DNA from: an uncultured Clostridia bacterium
Lineage (GTDB): Bacteria > Bacillota > Clostridia > Oscillospirales > Oscillospiraceae
Reading direction: 5' to 3'
DNA: 44,963 bases
Assembly (NCBI GenBank): GCA_946539175.1
Contig: CAMNHH010000002.1
Span: 1-44,963 of the forward strand
Shown: piece after piece, positions 18,744-27,865 of the stretch
How the letters are laid out: the number at the start of each line of letters is the position of its first letter
Position numbering within the stretch: the stretch's first letter is position 1
Translations under genes and position numbers: made by a program
Notes under the pieces: model-generated
Told to the model about the DNA's origin: nothing
Database searches by the model: none
Seen by the model: the letters and a program-made list of their open reading frames with translations, nothing else

Positions 18744-19712
18744 TTATCCTTTCAGATTGAAGAGGGTCCGCAGCAGCCGATACTGCCGATGGCGCACCAG
18801 CCACAGGGCCAGGCGCTTCAGCCGGGGCAGCCTGGCGTTGTAGGAATTGTGCTTCCAGTCCGGGAAGGTCCTGTCGGTGTAGGCCCGGAACTCCGCCAGC
18901 AGCGGATGCTTCGGGTCCTGCCGGGCCACCCGCACCGAAGCGGCCAGCAGCACGTGCTGGACGGTGAGGGCGCAGAGCTCCTCCCGGTAGTCGTCATAGC
19001 GGCCCGTCTGCCGGAACCAGGCCAGGATGTCGTCCAGGGCCTCGAAGATCTCCCGGTTCCGGTCCAGCCTGGTGCTGCTCATGATGGAGCCGGGACGGCT
19101 CAGATAGTAGTAGAAGGGCTCCGGCAGCACCAGAATGCTCCGGGCAGCCGCCTCCAGCTTCACGGTGGTGCGGATGTCCTCGTACCAGACCCTGGAGGGG
19201 TAGCGGATCCCGTTCTCCAGAAACAGCGCTCTACGCCACATCCGCATCCAGGCGGAGGGGGGCGCCAGCAGATAGTCCTTCCGCCGCGTCAGGCTGAAGG
19301 GCGCGCCGGGGGCCGCGTAGGCCGTCTGTGGGACAGGGGGATCGGAGCCGTTGTCGGCAAAGAACTGGAAGCCCACCACGTCCAGATCGGGCGTCGCCGC
19401 TTTCTTCAGTGCCGCCAGGGTGCCGGGGTGGATCTTGTCGTCGCTGTCCACGCAGAGCAGCCACTCCCCTGCCGCAGCCTCGATGCCCGTGTTCCGGGCG
19501 GCCCCCAGGCCGCCGTTGGCCTGATGGATCACCCGGATCAGCTCCGGGTACCGGGCGGCGTAGGCGTCGCAGATCGCGCCGCTGGCGTCGGTGGCCCCGT
19601 CGTCCACCAGAATGATCTCACAGTCCGCGGTATCGTTGGCCAGGACGGAGTCCAGGCAGCCCCGCAGATAGGCTTCCACGTTATAGACCGGAATGATGAT
19701 ACTGATTTTCAT
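18744..19712 (-). CDS. Glycosyltransferase family 2
   Basis: MKISIIIPVYNVEAYLRGCLDSVLAN...IILVDDGATDASGAICDAYAARYPELIRVIHQANGGLGAARNTGIEAAAGEWLLCVDSDD. Confidence 0.95.
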   Translation of the reverse strand: MKISIIIPVYNVEAYLRGCLDSVLANDTADCEIILVDDGATDASGAICDAYAARYPELIRVIHQANGGLGAARNTGIEAAAGEWLLCVDSDDKIHPGTLAALKKAATPDLDVVGFQFFADNGSDPPVPQTAYAAPGAPFSLTRRKDYLLAPPSAWMRMWRRALFLENGIRYPSRVWYEDIRTTVKLEAAARSILVLPEPFYYYLSRPGSIMSSTRLDRNREIFEALDDILAWFRQTGRYDDYREELCALTVQHVLLAASVRVARQDPKHPLLAEFRAYTDRTFPDWKHNSYNARLPRLKRLALWLVRHRQYRLLRTLFNLKG

Positions 19713-21196
19713 GGGGACAGCTCCTTTTTTCTTCCGGGCAATCCGGGCAGCGGGCCGCGGGTCAAGTGCCACAGGCCCGCCAGAACGTAGGCAAGATACA
19801 CGGAGGCGTTGTTCCTGCGGAGCACGGAGACCGTGGTGCAGGCATAGACCAGTGCGATGGCAAAGGCGATGAGAAAGGCGGCCAGCCGTGGATGGAACAG
19901 CATTCGGGGCTGCCTGCGGAGGAAGCGAAGGACACGCAGCGGGAAGATTCCCAGAAAGCACACGCACAGAGCCAAGCCCAGGTAACCGCAGAGATAGACC
20001 ACGCCCAGGACGTCGTTCTCCGGGTCGTAGGTCTCAAACTCCCGCTTCCACTGGTCCGCCTCGAAATAATAGACCTCGGTCTCCTCCACCCGGGTCCTGC
20101 CGATCTCCAGACCGAAGAAGGGGGACAGGGGCGAGGCCTCGGTGGATTCCCGCATCAGCAGCTCGCAGTAGCGGAGCTTCCGCAGCCGGTCGTCACAGAT
20201 CCGGTTCGCGTCCAGGGTGCCCTCATAGGCCTCCGCCACGGCCTGGATGCCGAAGCGGTCCACCATGCCCTGCAGATTGTAGCGGTAGGCGATCCGCAGC
20301 GTCTCAGGATCCCCCGGCTCCAGACCGGCCACGGCAGCGTCGATGCGCTGCTGCTTGGTTACCGCGTTCCGGGCCACCTCCCGCTGGTTCCGCATCATGG
20401 GAGACACGGGCAGCAGGCAGGCAAAGACGGCGGTACACAGCAGCAGAGTCAGCGCCTGGGGCCGGAGCGATTTGTCATGCAGCAGCATGCAGGCCGCCAG
20501 GCAGAGGCCGGTGGCCATCAGAGAAGCGTAGGCCAGGCGGGTGCCAAAGAGAAACAGAACGCCGAAGCACAGCAGGCAGGCCCCCACAAGGGGCAGAAGT
20601 CTGCCGGGAAAGCGCTCCAGAGTCCAGGCCAGGACCAGGGGGCAGAGCAGGCTCAGAATGGCGCTCTGTGCGGAGCTCCAGAAAAACCAGCCCCGGACCC
20701 CGATCCCCTTGGCCTCGTAGGTATGGGGATCCGTCCCGGTGAGGACGCTCAGCAGCATTACGAGAAGAATGACGCCGAAGCTCAACAGCAGGCCCTTCAT
20801 CAGTACGGAGAAGCCGTCCTGCAGCTCCTTGGAAAAGGTGATGAAGCAAAGCGTCGCGATGGGCAGGAAGAGAAAGCGGATCTGATCCGCCAGATCCTCC
20901 AGCCAGGCGTAATCCGGGTTGACCCTCCGGCACACCAGGCAGTGGCCGCTGAGATAAGCCAGGACGATCAGCCCCAGCACCAGATAGACCCAGCGGCGGC
21001 GGCTCAGCAGGACTCCCAGGACCAGGATCATCACCAGCAGGACGATCCGTGCCGTCAGGGTAAAGGTATTGCTCAGACCCGTCCGAAGCTGCCAGTAGCC
21101 CAGTACGTCCAACAGGGGCTGGAGCACGCAGAAAACCACGATCAGCACCGGAAGGCGCCTTTTGAGCCAGGTCATCAGCTGATTGGAACTTGTCAA
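19709..21196 (-). CDS. O-antigen ligase/polymerase-like membrane protein (Wzy/WaaL superfamily), paralog 2
   Basis: Multi-TM; VLTGTDPHTYEAKGIGVRGWFFWSSAQSAILSLL...FGTRLAYASLMATG...ENDVLGVVYLCGYLGL. Probable TTG start after AAGGAG. Confidence 0.85.
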   Translation of the reverse strand: MTSSNQLMTWLKRRLPVLIVVFCVLQPLLDVLGYWQLRTGLSNTFTLTARIVLLVMILVLGVLLSRRRWVYLVLGLIVLAYLSGHCLVCRRVNPDYAWLEDLADQIRFLFLPIATLCFITFSKELQDGFSVLMKGLLLSFGVILLVMLLSVLTGTDPHTYEAKGIGVRGWFFWSSAQSAILSLLCPLVLAWTLERFPGRLLPLVGACLLCFGVLFLFGTRLAYASLMATGLCLAACMLLHDKSLRPQALTLLLCTAVFACLLPVSPMMRNQREVARNAVTKQQRIDAAVAGLEPGDPETLRIAYRYNLQGMVDRFGIQAVAEAYEGTLDANRICDDRLRKLRYCELLMRESTEASPLSPFFGLEIGRTRVEETEVYYFEADQWKREFETYDPENDVLGVVYLCGYLGLALCVCFLGIFPLRVLRFLRRQPRMLFHPRLAAFLIAFAIALVYACTTVSVLRRNNASVYLAYVLAGLWHLTRGPLPGLPGRKKELSP

Positions 21197-21267
21197 GTAC
21201 GCGTGCTCCTTTCTGTCAAACTCGTCCCTTCAGCGGGACGGCATTGCGGATACCGATTGCCGGGCGA

Positions 21268-22845
21268 TTACTTTTGAAGCGCCGGCTTCCGCTCGGTTTC
21301 CTCTTTCTTTTGGCTCAGATACCAGAGTCCCACCAGCACCAGTGCCATGTAAACGGAGGCGTTGTTTCGGCGCAGGACGGAAACGGTGAAGTAGGCGTGG
21401 GCCAGGCCGAACAGGTAGGCGCCGGCAAAGGCGATCATATCCACGGTGAAATAGCTTCTGAAATCCCGCAGGACACAGACCAGCGCCTTGACGCCGAACC
21501 AAAGCAGGAAGAGCACCATCAGCACCAGGCCCACGATGCCCAGCAGGAAGTAGATGCCGTGGAAGTCGTTCTCCACGTCGTAGTTGATGTACCCGTCCTC
21601 CCACTCGCCGGTCTTTTCGTTCTTCACGCCGTAGTGGACGAACTCCCGCATATCCAGCAGATTGATGCCGAACAGGTGCTGGAGCAGGTTGGCGTCCTCC
21701 ATCAGCAGCTCGCAGAAGCTGAGCTTTTCGATACGCCAATTGCCGAGAACGGCAGCGTCCATGGTGTATTTGTATTTGTCCATGACCCGGGCGTAGCCGA
21801 AGTGCTGGACCATGCCGGCCAGGTAGCCGCGGTAGATCTTCTCCAGCTTTTTCCAGTCGCTTCTGGACATATTGGGGGCGTCGGGAGAATCCGGCACAGG
21901 CACCTCAGTCTCACCCGGGGCCAAGGGCTCGGTTTCCTCCGTCGGAGGCGTTACGTCATCGGGCAGAATGGTGATATGCTGATCGTCGATGACTTTATCG
22001 TTTCGCTCGGTGATCTCATCCACCGCATGCATCCGCTGAGCCATGGGAGACAGCGGAAAGGCGCCGGTGAAGATCGCCGTAATCAGGAAAACCACCAGAG
22101 CCTGCTTCCAGCGCTTGTGGTCCATCAAAAACAGGCAGACGCTGACGCCGAGGCCGCAGGCCACCATGGCGCCAAAGGTCAGGCGGGTGCCAAAGAAATA
22201 GAGCGTGACCTCCGCCGCCACCGTACACAGAGCCACAGGCAGCAGCTTGTCCCGCCAGCGGCTGAGCGACCAGCAGATAACGATGGGGGCCATCATAGCC
22301 AGGATGGCGCTCTGGCTGTTGGCCCAGAAAAACCAGCCCAGCACGCCGATGTGCTCGTGCCGGTAGGTCTCCCGGTCGGTGCCGGTCAGTACGCTGACGA
22401 TCTCCACAGCCACGATGATCAGGATATTGATGAGCATGCCGGTTTTCATGGCCTGGAAGGCCTTCTCCCCGCCGCAGCGCAGGAAGGTGATGAAGCACAG
22501 CACCGTCATGGGCATCAGATAGATCCGAATCAGATTGATCAGATCTGTCACAGGCTCCGTATAGCCGCCGGGCAGGTTTGCCGCCACGTGCAGCGCGGTC
22601 AGAACCAGAAGCACGGCCGCGAACAGAAAGTAGTACCGCTTGCGGTCAGAAAGCAAAAATCCCAGCAGCACGGATCCGCAGAGCAACAGCATACGAACGG
22701 CCATGGTCAGCGTGTTGCCGATCTCCAGCATCATCTGCCAATAGCCCACCACGTCCAGGATGGGCTGCAGGATGCAATAGATCATAATCAATATCGGAAG
22801 GCGCCGGATCAGTGCGGCCTTCAGGGAGTCTCTTTGCTTCAGCAA
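21268..22845 (-). CDS. O-antigen ligase/polymerase-like membrane protein (Wzy/WaaL superfamily), paralog 1
   Basis: Multi-TM paralog of the next gene: LPILIMIYCILQPILDVVGYWQ, VSVLTGTDRETYRHEHIGVLGWFFWANSQSAILAMM, FGTRLTFGAMVACG, ENDFHGIYFLLGIVGL. Start inferred as TTG at 22845. Confidence 0.83.
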   Translation of the reverse strand: MLKQRDSLKAALIRRLPILIMIYCILQPILDVVGYWQMMLEIGNTLTMAVRMLLLCGSVLLGFLLSDRKRYYFLFAAVLLVLTALHVAANLPGGYTEPVTDLINLIRIYLMPMTVLCFITFLRCGGEKAFQAMKTGMLINILIIVAVEIVSVLTGTDRETYRHEHIGVLGWFFWANSQSAILAMMAPIVICWSLSRWRDKLLPVALCTVAAEVTLYFFGTRLTFGAMVACGLGVSVCLFLMDHKRWKQALVVFLITAIFTGAFPLSPMAQRMHAVDEITERNDKVIDDQHITILPDDVTPPTEETEPLAPGETEVPVPDSPDAPNMSRSDWKKLEKIYRGYLAGMVQHFGYARVMDKYKYTMDAAVLGNWRIEKLSFCELLMEDANLLQHLFGINLLDMREFVHYGVKNEKTGEWEDGYINYDVENDFHGIYFLLGIVGLVLMVLFLLWFGVKALVCVLRDFRSYFTVDMIAFAGAYLFGLAHAYFTVSVLRRNNASVYMALVLVGLWYLSQKKEETERKPALQK

Positions 22846-22879
22846 GGTCCCACTTCCCTTCTTATCTTTATGTTGATAT

Positions 22880-22908
22880 AGTATACCATACGGAACAGCT
22901 TTTGTCCA
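22880..22908 (-). promoter_or_regulatory. SigA-type promoter for the surface-polymer operon
   Basis: Minus strand TGGACA (22903-22908) - 17 nt - TATACT (22880-22885). Confidence 0.7.
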
Positions 22909-22910
22909 GA

Positions 22911-22946
22911 TAAAAAAGAGAAGCGGCATCCGTTTCCGGATGCCGC
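22911..22946 (-). terminator. Rho-independent terminator after the zinc-ribbon gene
   Basis: Minus strand GCGGCATCC...GGATGCCGC stem followed by TTCTCTTTTTT. Confidence 0.8.
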
Positions 22947-22958
22947 GAAGCTGAAAAA

Positions 22959-23237
22959 TCAGCCGTTCTCTCTCATCTTTGCAAAGCACTCGCTGCAGTA
23001 GACGGGACGGTCGGTCTTGGGCTCGAAGGGAACGCGAGCTTCCCGGCCGCAGGCCGCGCAGGTGGCGGTGAAGAACTCTCTGGGGCCGCGGGCAGCGTTC
23101 TTGCGAGCGTCACGGCAGGCCTTGCAGCGCTGGGGCTCGTTCTGGAAGCCGCGCTCTGCATAGAATTCCTGCTCACCGGCGGTGAAAACGAACTCTTTGC
23201 CGCACTCTTTGCAAACTAAGGTCTTGTCTTCGAACAT
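22959..23237 (-). CDS. Small double zinc-ribbon protein
   Basis: MFEDKTLVCKECGKEFVFTAGEQEFYAERGFQNEPQRCKACRDARK...ATCAACGREARVPFEPKTDRPVYCSECF; four CxxC knuckles. Confidence 0.9.
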   Translation of the reverse strand: MFEDKTLVCKECGKEFVFTAGEQEFYAERGFQNEPQRCKACRDARKNAARGPREFFTATCAACGREARVPFEPKTDRPVYCSECFAKMRENG

Positions 23238-23301
23238 GGATTTTACCTCTCTTTTGGTTGCCTGTCCTGATGGTTGCGAACATTGGCAGATTTAGAATAT
23301 G

Positions 23302-23880
23302 CTAAACGGTTGAACCGTCTTCGCCAAGGATATGGGCGGCCTTGCGGCGAATCCGCTGCACGGCGTTGTCCACGGATTTCTGTGCCTTGCCCAGACGCCG
23401 GGAGATCTCGCGGTAGGAATAGCCCTCCAGATACAGGGCCAGAACCCGCCGCTCCGTGGGACTGAGCTGCTGCTCCAGGGCTTTCATGAAGTCCCGGAAC
23501 TGCTCCCGGCTGATCAGCTCCGACTCCGGATCGCTCAGCAGGACTCCGCTTCCTTCCAGGGGAACGGAGTCGTTCAGAGGCGCATGCTTCCGGGCGGCGG
23601 CGGCGCGGACTGCCGAGATCAAATGCCGTCGGATACAGAGGGCCGCGAAGGCCTCAAAGGGGGTCCCGCTGTCGGGACGGTAGCCGCGAATGGCGTCCAG
23701 CAGGCCGATCATGCCCTCCTGGACCAGATCCTCATGATCGCCTCCCGCCAGAAACAGGGGACGGGCGCAGGCCCGCACCAGACGGGTGTGCCGCTGGATC
23801 AGCTCCCGCATGGCGCCGTGGGAGGCAGCGGCAAGGGCCAGCAGCTCCCGGTCGCTATAGTGTGTGAAATCTTCTGTCAT
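23302..23880 (-). CDS. sigH: RNA polymerase sporulation sigma factor SigH-like
   Basis: HEDLVQEGMIGLLDAIRGYRPDSGTPFEAFAALCIRRHLISAVRAAAARKHAPLN...LSPTERRVLALYLEGYSYREISRRLGKAQKSVDNAVQRIRRK. Confidence 0.88.
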   Translation of the reverse strand: MTEDFTHYSDRELLALAAASHGAMRELIQRHTRLVRACARPLFLAGGDHEDLVQEGMIGLLDAIRGYRPDSGTPFEAFAALCIRRHLISAVRAAAARKHAPLNDSVPLEGSGVLLSDPESELISREQFRDFMKALEQQLSPTERRVLALYLEGYSYREISRRLGKAQKSVDNAVQRIRRKAAHILGEDGSTV

Positions 23881-23904
23881 ATATTCTGAAATGTGTTCCC
23901 GATA

Positions 23905-23932
23905 ATTATACCACTTCTCGCCTGTCTGTCAA
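23905..23932 (-). promoter_or_regulatory. SigA-type promoter for sigH
   Basis: Minus strand TTGACA - 16 nt - TATAAT in an AT-rich intergenic region. Confidence 0.75.
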
Positions 23933-23999
23933 CTGGTTTTTTGCAAAAATCCGAAGTTTTTATCATTTCTTAAGAATAAAAGCAGGAATTAATGTATAT

Positions 24000-25067
24000 T
24001 CATGCTTGAATATCCGCAGGATTTACGGCAAAGAGCTTCATCTGCTGCTGTCCGGCATAAGCGATACCAAGATGCTCATAAGCCAGTTTTGTCACGCATC
24101 GTCCTCTGGGGGTCCTGGAAAGGAAGCCGATCTGCATCAGATAGGGCTCGTACACGTCCTCCAGGGTCACCGCCTCCTCCCCGATGGTGGCCGCCAGGGT
24201 TTCCAGACCCACGGGGCCGCCGCCGTAGTTCTCGATGATGGCCCGCAGCATCCGGTGGTCGATCCGGTCCAGGCCCAGCTGGTCGATCTCCAGCCTCTCC
24301 AGGGCATGGGCCGCCGCCTGGGCGGTGATGACTCCGTCGTAGTAGATCTGGGCAAAATCCCGGACCCGGCGCAGGATGCGGTTGGCGATCCGGGGCGTGC
24401 CCCGGCTGCGGGAGGCAATCTCCCGGGCGCCGGCGGGGTCGATCTGCATCCCGAAGAGGGTCGCGGATCGGGTGACGATCCGGGCCAGCTCCTCCGGCTG
24501 ATAGAGCTCCAGCCGCAGGGAGACGCCGAAGCGGTCCCGCAGGGGGGACGACAGCTGCCCGGCCCGGGTGGTGGCGCCGATCAGCGTGAATTTGGGCAGA
24601 TCCAGCCGGATGGAGTTGGCGCTGGGGCCCTTGCCCACGATGATGTCGATGGCGAAGTCCTCCATGGCGGGGTACAGGATCTCCTCCACCACCCGGTTCA
24701 GCCGGTGGATCTCGTCGATGAAGAGGATATCGCCGGGGTTCAGATTGGTCAGCAGGGCCGCCAGGTCGCCGGGCTTCTCAATGGCGGGGCCGGAGGTGAC
24801 CCGGATATTGACCCCCATCTCATTGGCGATGACCCCGGCCAGGGTGGTCTTGCCCAGGCCCGGAGGGCCGTAGAGCAGCACATGGTCCAGGGGCTCGTTC
24901 CGGCGGCGGGCCGCCTCGATGTAGACCGCCAGATTCTCCTTGGCCTTTTCCTGGCCGGTATAATCCCGGAGGGTCTTGGGCCGGAGGGTGAATTCTCCCT
25001 CGTCCATGGGGGTCATGGAGGCGGTCACCACGGGGGCGTCGTAATTCTGGGAAAAGTCGATGCTCAT
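24000..25067 (-). CDS. ruvB: Holliday junction branch migration ATPase RuvB
   Basis: [58 protein letters not shown]. Confidence 0.98.
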   Translation of the reverse strand: MSIDFSQNYDAPVVTASMTPMDEGEFTLRPKTLRDYTGQEKAKENLAVYIEAARRRNEPLDHVLLYGPPGLGKTTLAGVIANEMGVNIRVTSGPAIEKPGDLAALLTNLNPGDILFIDEIHRLNRVVEEILYPAMEDFAIDIIVGKGPSANSIRLDLPKFTLIGATTRAGQLSSPLRDRFGVSLRLELYQPEELARIVTRSATLFGMQIDPAGAREIASRSRGTPRIANRILRRVRDFAQIYYDGVITAQAAAHALERLEIDQLGLDRIDHRMLRAIIENYGGGPVGLETLAATIGEEAVTLEDVYEPYLMQIGFLSRTPRGRCVTKLAYEHLGIAYAGQQQMKLFAVNPADIQA

Positions 25068-25079
25068 ACCCGGCCCTCC

Positions 25080-25688
25080 TTATTTCATGACCATGGCCCG
25101 CAGGCCGTAACGCACCAGCTCCTCGACGCTCATCTGCTCAGCGTCGGCGCCCTTCAGCGCGGCGGCGGCCTCGGACTGGGAATAGCCCAGCTCCGCCAGA
25201 GCGGCGGCGGCCAGGGCCACCCGGCTCCCGTCCTGATAAGCCGCGGCGGGCACGCCCCCCGCGGCCTGTCCGCCGGAGAAGTCCAGCTCCCCGCCGATCT
25301 TGTCCTTCAGCTCCAGGATGATGCGCTTGGCGCTCTTGGCGCCCACGCCCTTGGCCCGGGTGATGGATTTCTCGTCCCCCGTCATGATGGCCAGCGTCAG
25401 CTGGTCCGGGGAGAGCACGGACAGAATCGCCAGGGCCGAAGCGGGGCCGACGCCGGTGACGCCTGTGAGCTGCTCAAACAGCCGCAGCTCCTCCCGCCCG
25501 GAAAAGCCGAAGATATCGAAGGCGTCCTCCTTCACGTTCACGTGGGTATAGAGCTTATGGGGCTCCCCCACCCGAAGCTGGGATTGGGTGTAGGTGCTGC
25601 AGTGGCAGGCGTAGCCCACCCCGGCGCAGTCCACCACGGCAAGCCCCGCCTCCAGGACGGTGATGGTTCCGTTCAAGTAGTAAAACAT
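25080..25688 (-). CDS. ruvA: Holliday junction branch migration protein RuvA
   Basis: MFYYLNGTITVLEAGLAVVDCAGVGYACHCSTYT...LFEQLTGVTGVGPASALAILS...GVGAKSAKRIILELKDKI. Confidence 0.97.
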   Translation of the reverse strand: MFYYLNGTITVLEAGLAVVDCAGVGYACHCSTYTQSQLRVGEPHKLYTHVNVKEDAFDIFGFSGREELRLFEQLTGVTGVGPASALAILSVLSPDQLTLAIMTGDEKSITRAKGVGAKSAKRIILELKDKIGGELDFSGGQAAGGVPAAAYQDGSRVALAAAALAELGYSQSEAAAALKGADAEQMSVEELVRYGLRAMVMK

Positions 25689-25714
25689 AACGATTCGTTC
25701 CTTTATCGTGGGTG

Positions 25715-25735
25715 TGGCGCATGGCGCGCCGCTAC
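25715..25735 (-). repeat. Short palindromic repeat fragment at the ruvC stop codon
   Basis: Minus strand GTAGCGGCGCGCCATGCGCC; the TAG is the ruvC stop. Confidence 0.5.
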
Positions 25736-26235
25736 GGGCTGCCTTGCAGCTTTGCCAGCATGGAGCTCTGGGAGCGGGCGTGGCAGAGGGCGATGGCGAT
25801 GGCGTCGGCGGCGTCGTCGGGCCGGGCCACCTGCTCCATATGCAGCAGCCTGCGGGTCATATCCATGACCTGGCGCTTTTCCGCCTTGCCGTAGCCCACC
25901 ACCGCCTGCTTCACCTGCATGGGCGTGTATTCAAAGACGGGGACCCCGGCCTTGGTCAGGGCCAGAAGGATCACGCCCCGTCCGTGGGAAACGCCGATGC
26001 CCGTGGTGATGTTGTGGCCCCAGAACAGCTCCTCCACGGCGGAGGCGTCCGGCTTTGTAAGCTCCACCAGCCGCAGCAGATCGTCGTAGAGCATCTCCAG
26101 CCGCCGGGGAAAGGGCAGCTCCTTGGGGGTGGTGATCACCCCGTACTGCAAAAGGCGGATGCCCGCGCCGCCCTCGGTCTGCAAAAGGCCGAAGCCGGTG
26201 GTGGCGTAGCCGGGGTCAATGCCTAAAATTCGCAT
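25732..26235 (-). CDS. ruvC: Crossover junction endodeoxyribonuclease RuvC
   Basis: MRILGIDPGYATTGFGLLQ...DASAVEELFWGHNITTGIGVSHGRGVILLALTKAGVPVFEYTPMQVKQAVVGYGKAEKRQV. Confidence 0.98.
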   Translation of the reverse strand: MRILGIDPGYATTGFGLLQTEGGAGIRLLQYGVITTPKELPFPRRLEMLYDDLLRLVELTKPDASAVEELFWGHNITTGIGVSHGRGVILLALTKAGVPVFEYTPMQVKQAVVGYGKAEKRQVMDMTRRLLHMEQVARPDDAADAIAIALCHARSQSSMLAKLQGSP

Positions 26236-26238
26236 GGC

Positions 26239-26430
26239 TCAATGGAGGATGCCGGCGATCCAGCCGAGATACAGCAGCACGCCCACCGTCACAAGCCCCG
26301 CCAGGATCCAGGCCAGGATCCGCTGGCTTCTGGGCCGCTCCACGTAGGGGGCAGGCTCCTGCTCCGCGCTGCCTTGCTGGGCCAGAGCCTCGTGCTCCAG
26401 CTCCTCGTGATTCATCTGATTCTCTGTCAT
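26239..26430 (-). CDS. Small C-terminal-TM hypothetical protein, first gene of the ruvCAB operon
   Basis: MTENQMNHEELEHEALAQQGSAEQEPAPYVERPRSQRILAWILAGLVTVGVLLYLGWIAGILH; GGAGGTGG RBS; own promoter; 3 nt upstream of ruvC. Confidence 0.75.
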   Translation of the reverse strand: MTENQMNHEELEHEALAQQGSAEQEPAPYVERPRSQRILAWILAGLVTVGVLLYLGWIAGILH

Positions 26431-26448
26431 GCGTACCACCTCCGATCT

Positions 26449-26477
26449 ATGATAGCATATCTATTCAGAAATTGCAA
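26449..26477 (-). promoter_or_regulatory. SigA-type promoter for the small TM gene-ruvCAB
   Basis: Minus strand TTGCAA - 17 nt - TATCAT. Confidence 0.65.
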
Positions 26478-26519
26478 GAAAAGACATACCCGCGAAGAAA
26501 GAATTTCTCCGCGGGTATG
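26476..26519 (-). terminator. Rho-independent terminator of the aminotransferase gene
   Basis: Minus strand CATACCCGCG...CGCGGGTATG followed by TCTTTTCTT. Confidence 0.75.
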
Positions 26520-26535
26520 GGAAACGCATACAGAA

Positions 26536-27822
26536 TTACTTTTCCAGAGCTGCCAGCTTCAGGCAGAGGCAGAAGATCTCCATGGCCTGCTCCAGCTCCT
26601 CCAGGGCGGGGTAGCTGGGAGCGATGCGGATGTTGCTGTCGGCGGGGTCCTTGCCGTAGGGGTAGGTGGCGCCGGCGGCGGTCATGGTGACGCCGGCCCC
26701 GGCGCAGAGCTCCAGAGTCCGCTTGGCCAGGCCGGGCAGGGTGTTGACGGAGACGAAGTAGCCGCCCTTGGGGTTCTCCCAGGTGGCCAGGCCCAGGGGC
26801 CCGATCTCCCGCTTCAGGGTCTCGGTGACGCAGCTGAACTTGGGGGCCAGAACCTTGGCATGCATCTGCATGACCTCGATGGTGTGGGCCTTATCCCGCA
26901 GGAAGCGGACGTGGCGCAGCTGGTTGACCTTGTCGTAGGAGATGATCTGGAATTTCAGCAGGCCCTGCAGATAGGCCTGGTTCTCCTCGGAGCAGGCCAT
27001 CACGGAGATGCCCGCGCCGGGGAAGGTGATCTTGGAGGTGGAGGCGAACTCGTAGACCATATCCGGATTCCCGGCCTGGGCGCAGAGGCGGATAATGTCC
27101 GGGAAGGGCAGATATGCACCGTAGACCTCGTGGACGCAGTAGGCGTTGTCCCACATCAGGGCGAAGTCCGGGGCGGCGGGCCGCAGGGCGGCGATCCGGG
27201 CGATGGTCCTTTCGGAATAGACGATGCCCTGGGGGTTGGAATACTTGGGAACGCACCACATGCCCTTGACGGCGGGGTCCTTTACCAGCTCCTCCACCAG
27301 ATCCATATCCGGGCCCTCGGCGGTCATGGGTACGGTGATCAGCTCCATGCCGAAGCTCCTGGAGACGCCGAAATGCCGGTCATAGCCGGGGGCCGGGCAG
27401 AGCCACTTGACCTGGGGCTCCCGGGACCAGGGCCGGGGACTGTGCCGCAGGCCGTGGGTATAGGCCTTGGCGATCAGATCGTACATGAGCTGCAGGCTGG
27501 CGCTGCCGCCGATGAAGCACTGCTCCGGCTTGCAGTCCAGAATCTCCGCGAAGAGCCGCTTGGCGGAGGGCAGACCGGAGAGATTGCCGTAGTTGCGGAC
27601 GTCCAGGTCCTCATCCACGCAGTCGGCGGGCTCGGACAGCACCGTGAGGATGCCGGAGACCAGATCCAGCTGCTCCTTGCCGGGCTTGCCCCGGGCCATG
27701 TTGAGTTTCAGTTTCTTTTCGCAGACGCGGGCGTACTGCTCCCGGAGGGTCTTGCGAAGGGCTTCCTTTTCGGGAAGCGTCAGATTTGCGAAGGGTTCCA
27801 CGATCGATTCATCCTTTCCCAT
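26536..27822 (-). CDS. Class I/II aminotransferase (type Ic aspartate aminotransferase-like)
   Basis: LNMARGKPGKEQLDLVSGIL, RNYGNLSGLPSAKRLFAEIL, GGSASLQLMYDLI, WLCPAPGYDRHFGV, GMWCVPKYSNPQGIVYS, FASTSKITFPGAGISVMACS. Confidence 0.88.
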   Translation of the reverse strand: MGKDESIVEPFANLTLPEKEALRKTLREQYARVCEKKLKLNMARGKPGKEQLDLVSGILTVLSEPADCVDEDLDVRNYGNLSGLPSAKRLFAEILDCKPEQCFIGGSASLQLMYDLIAKAYTHGLRHSPRPWSREPQVKWLCPAPGYDRHFGVSRSFGMELITVPMTAEGPDMDLVEELVKDPAVKGMWCVPKYSNPQGIVYSERTIARIAALRPAAPDFALMWDNAYCVHEVYGAYLPFPDIIRLCAQAGNPDMVYEFASTSKITFPGAGISVMACSEENQAYLQGLLKFQIISYDKVNQLRHVRFLRDKAHTIEVMQMHAKVLAPKFSCVTETLKREIGPLGLATWENPKGGYFVSVNTLPGLAKRTLELCAGAGVTMTAAGATYPYGKDPADSNIRIAPSYPALEELEQAMEIFCLCLKLAALEK

Positions 27823-27865
27823 TCCTTGCGCGATTCTTACTGGTTTTCGCCTTTTCGGCAGTTCT

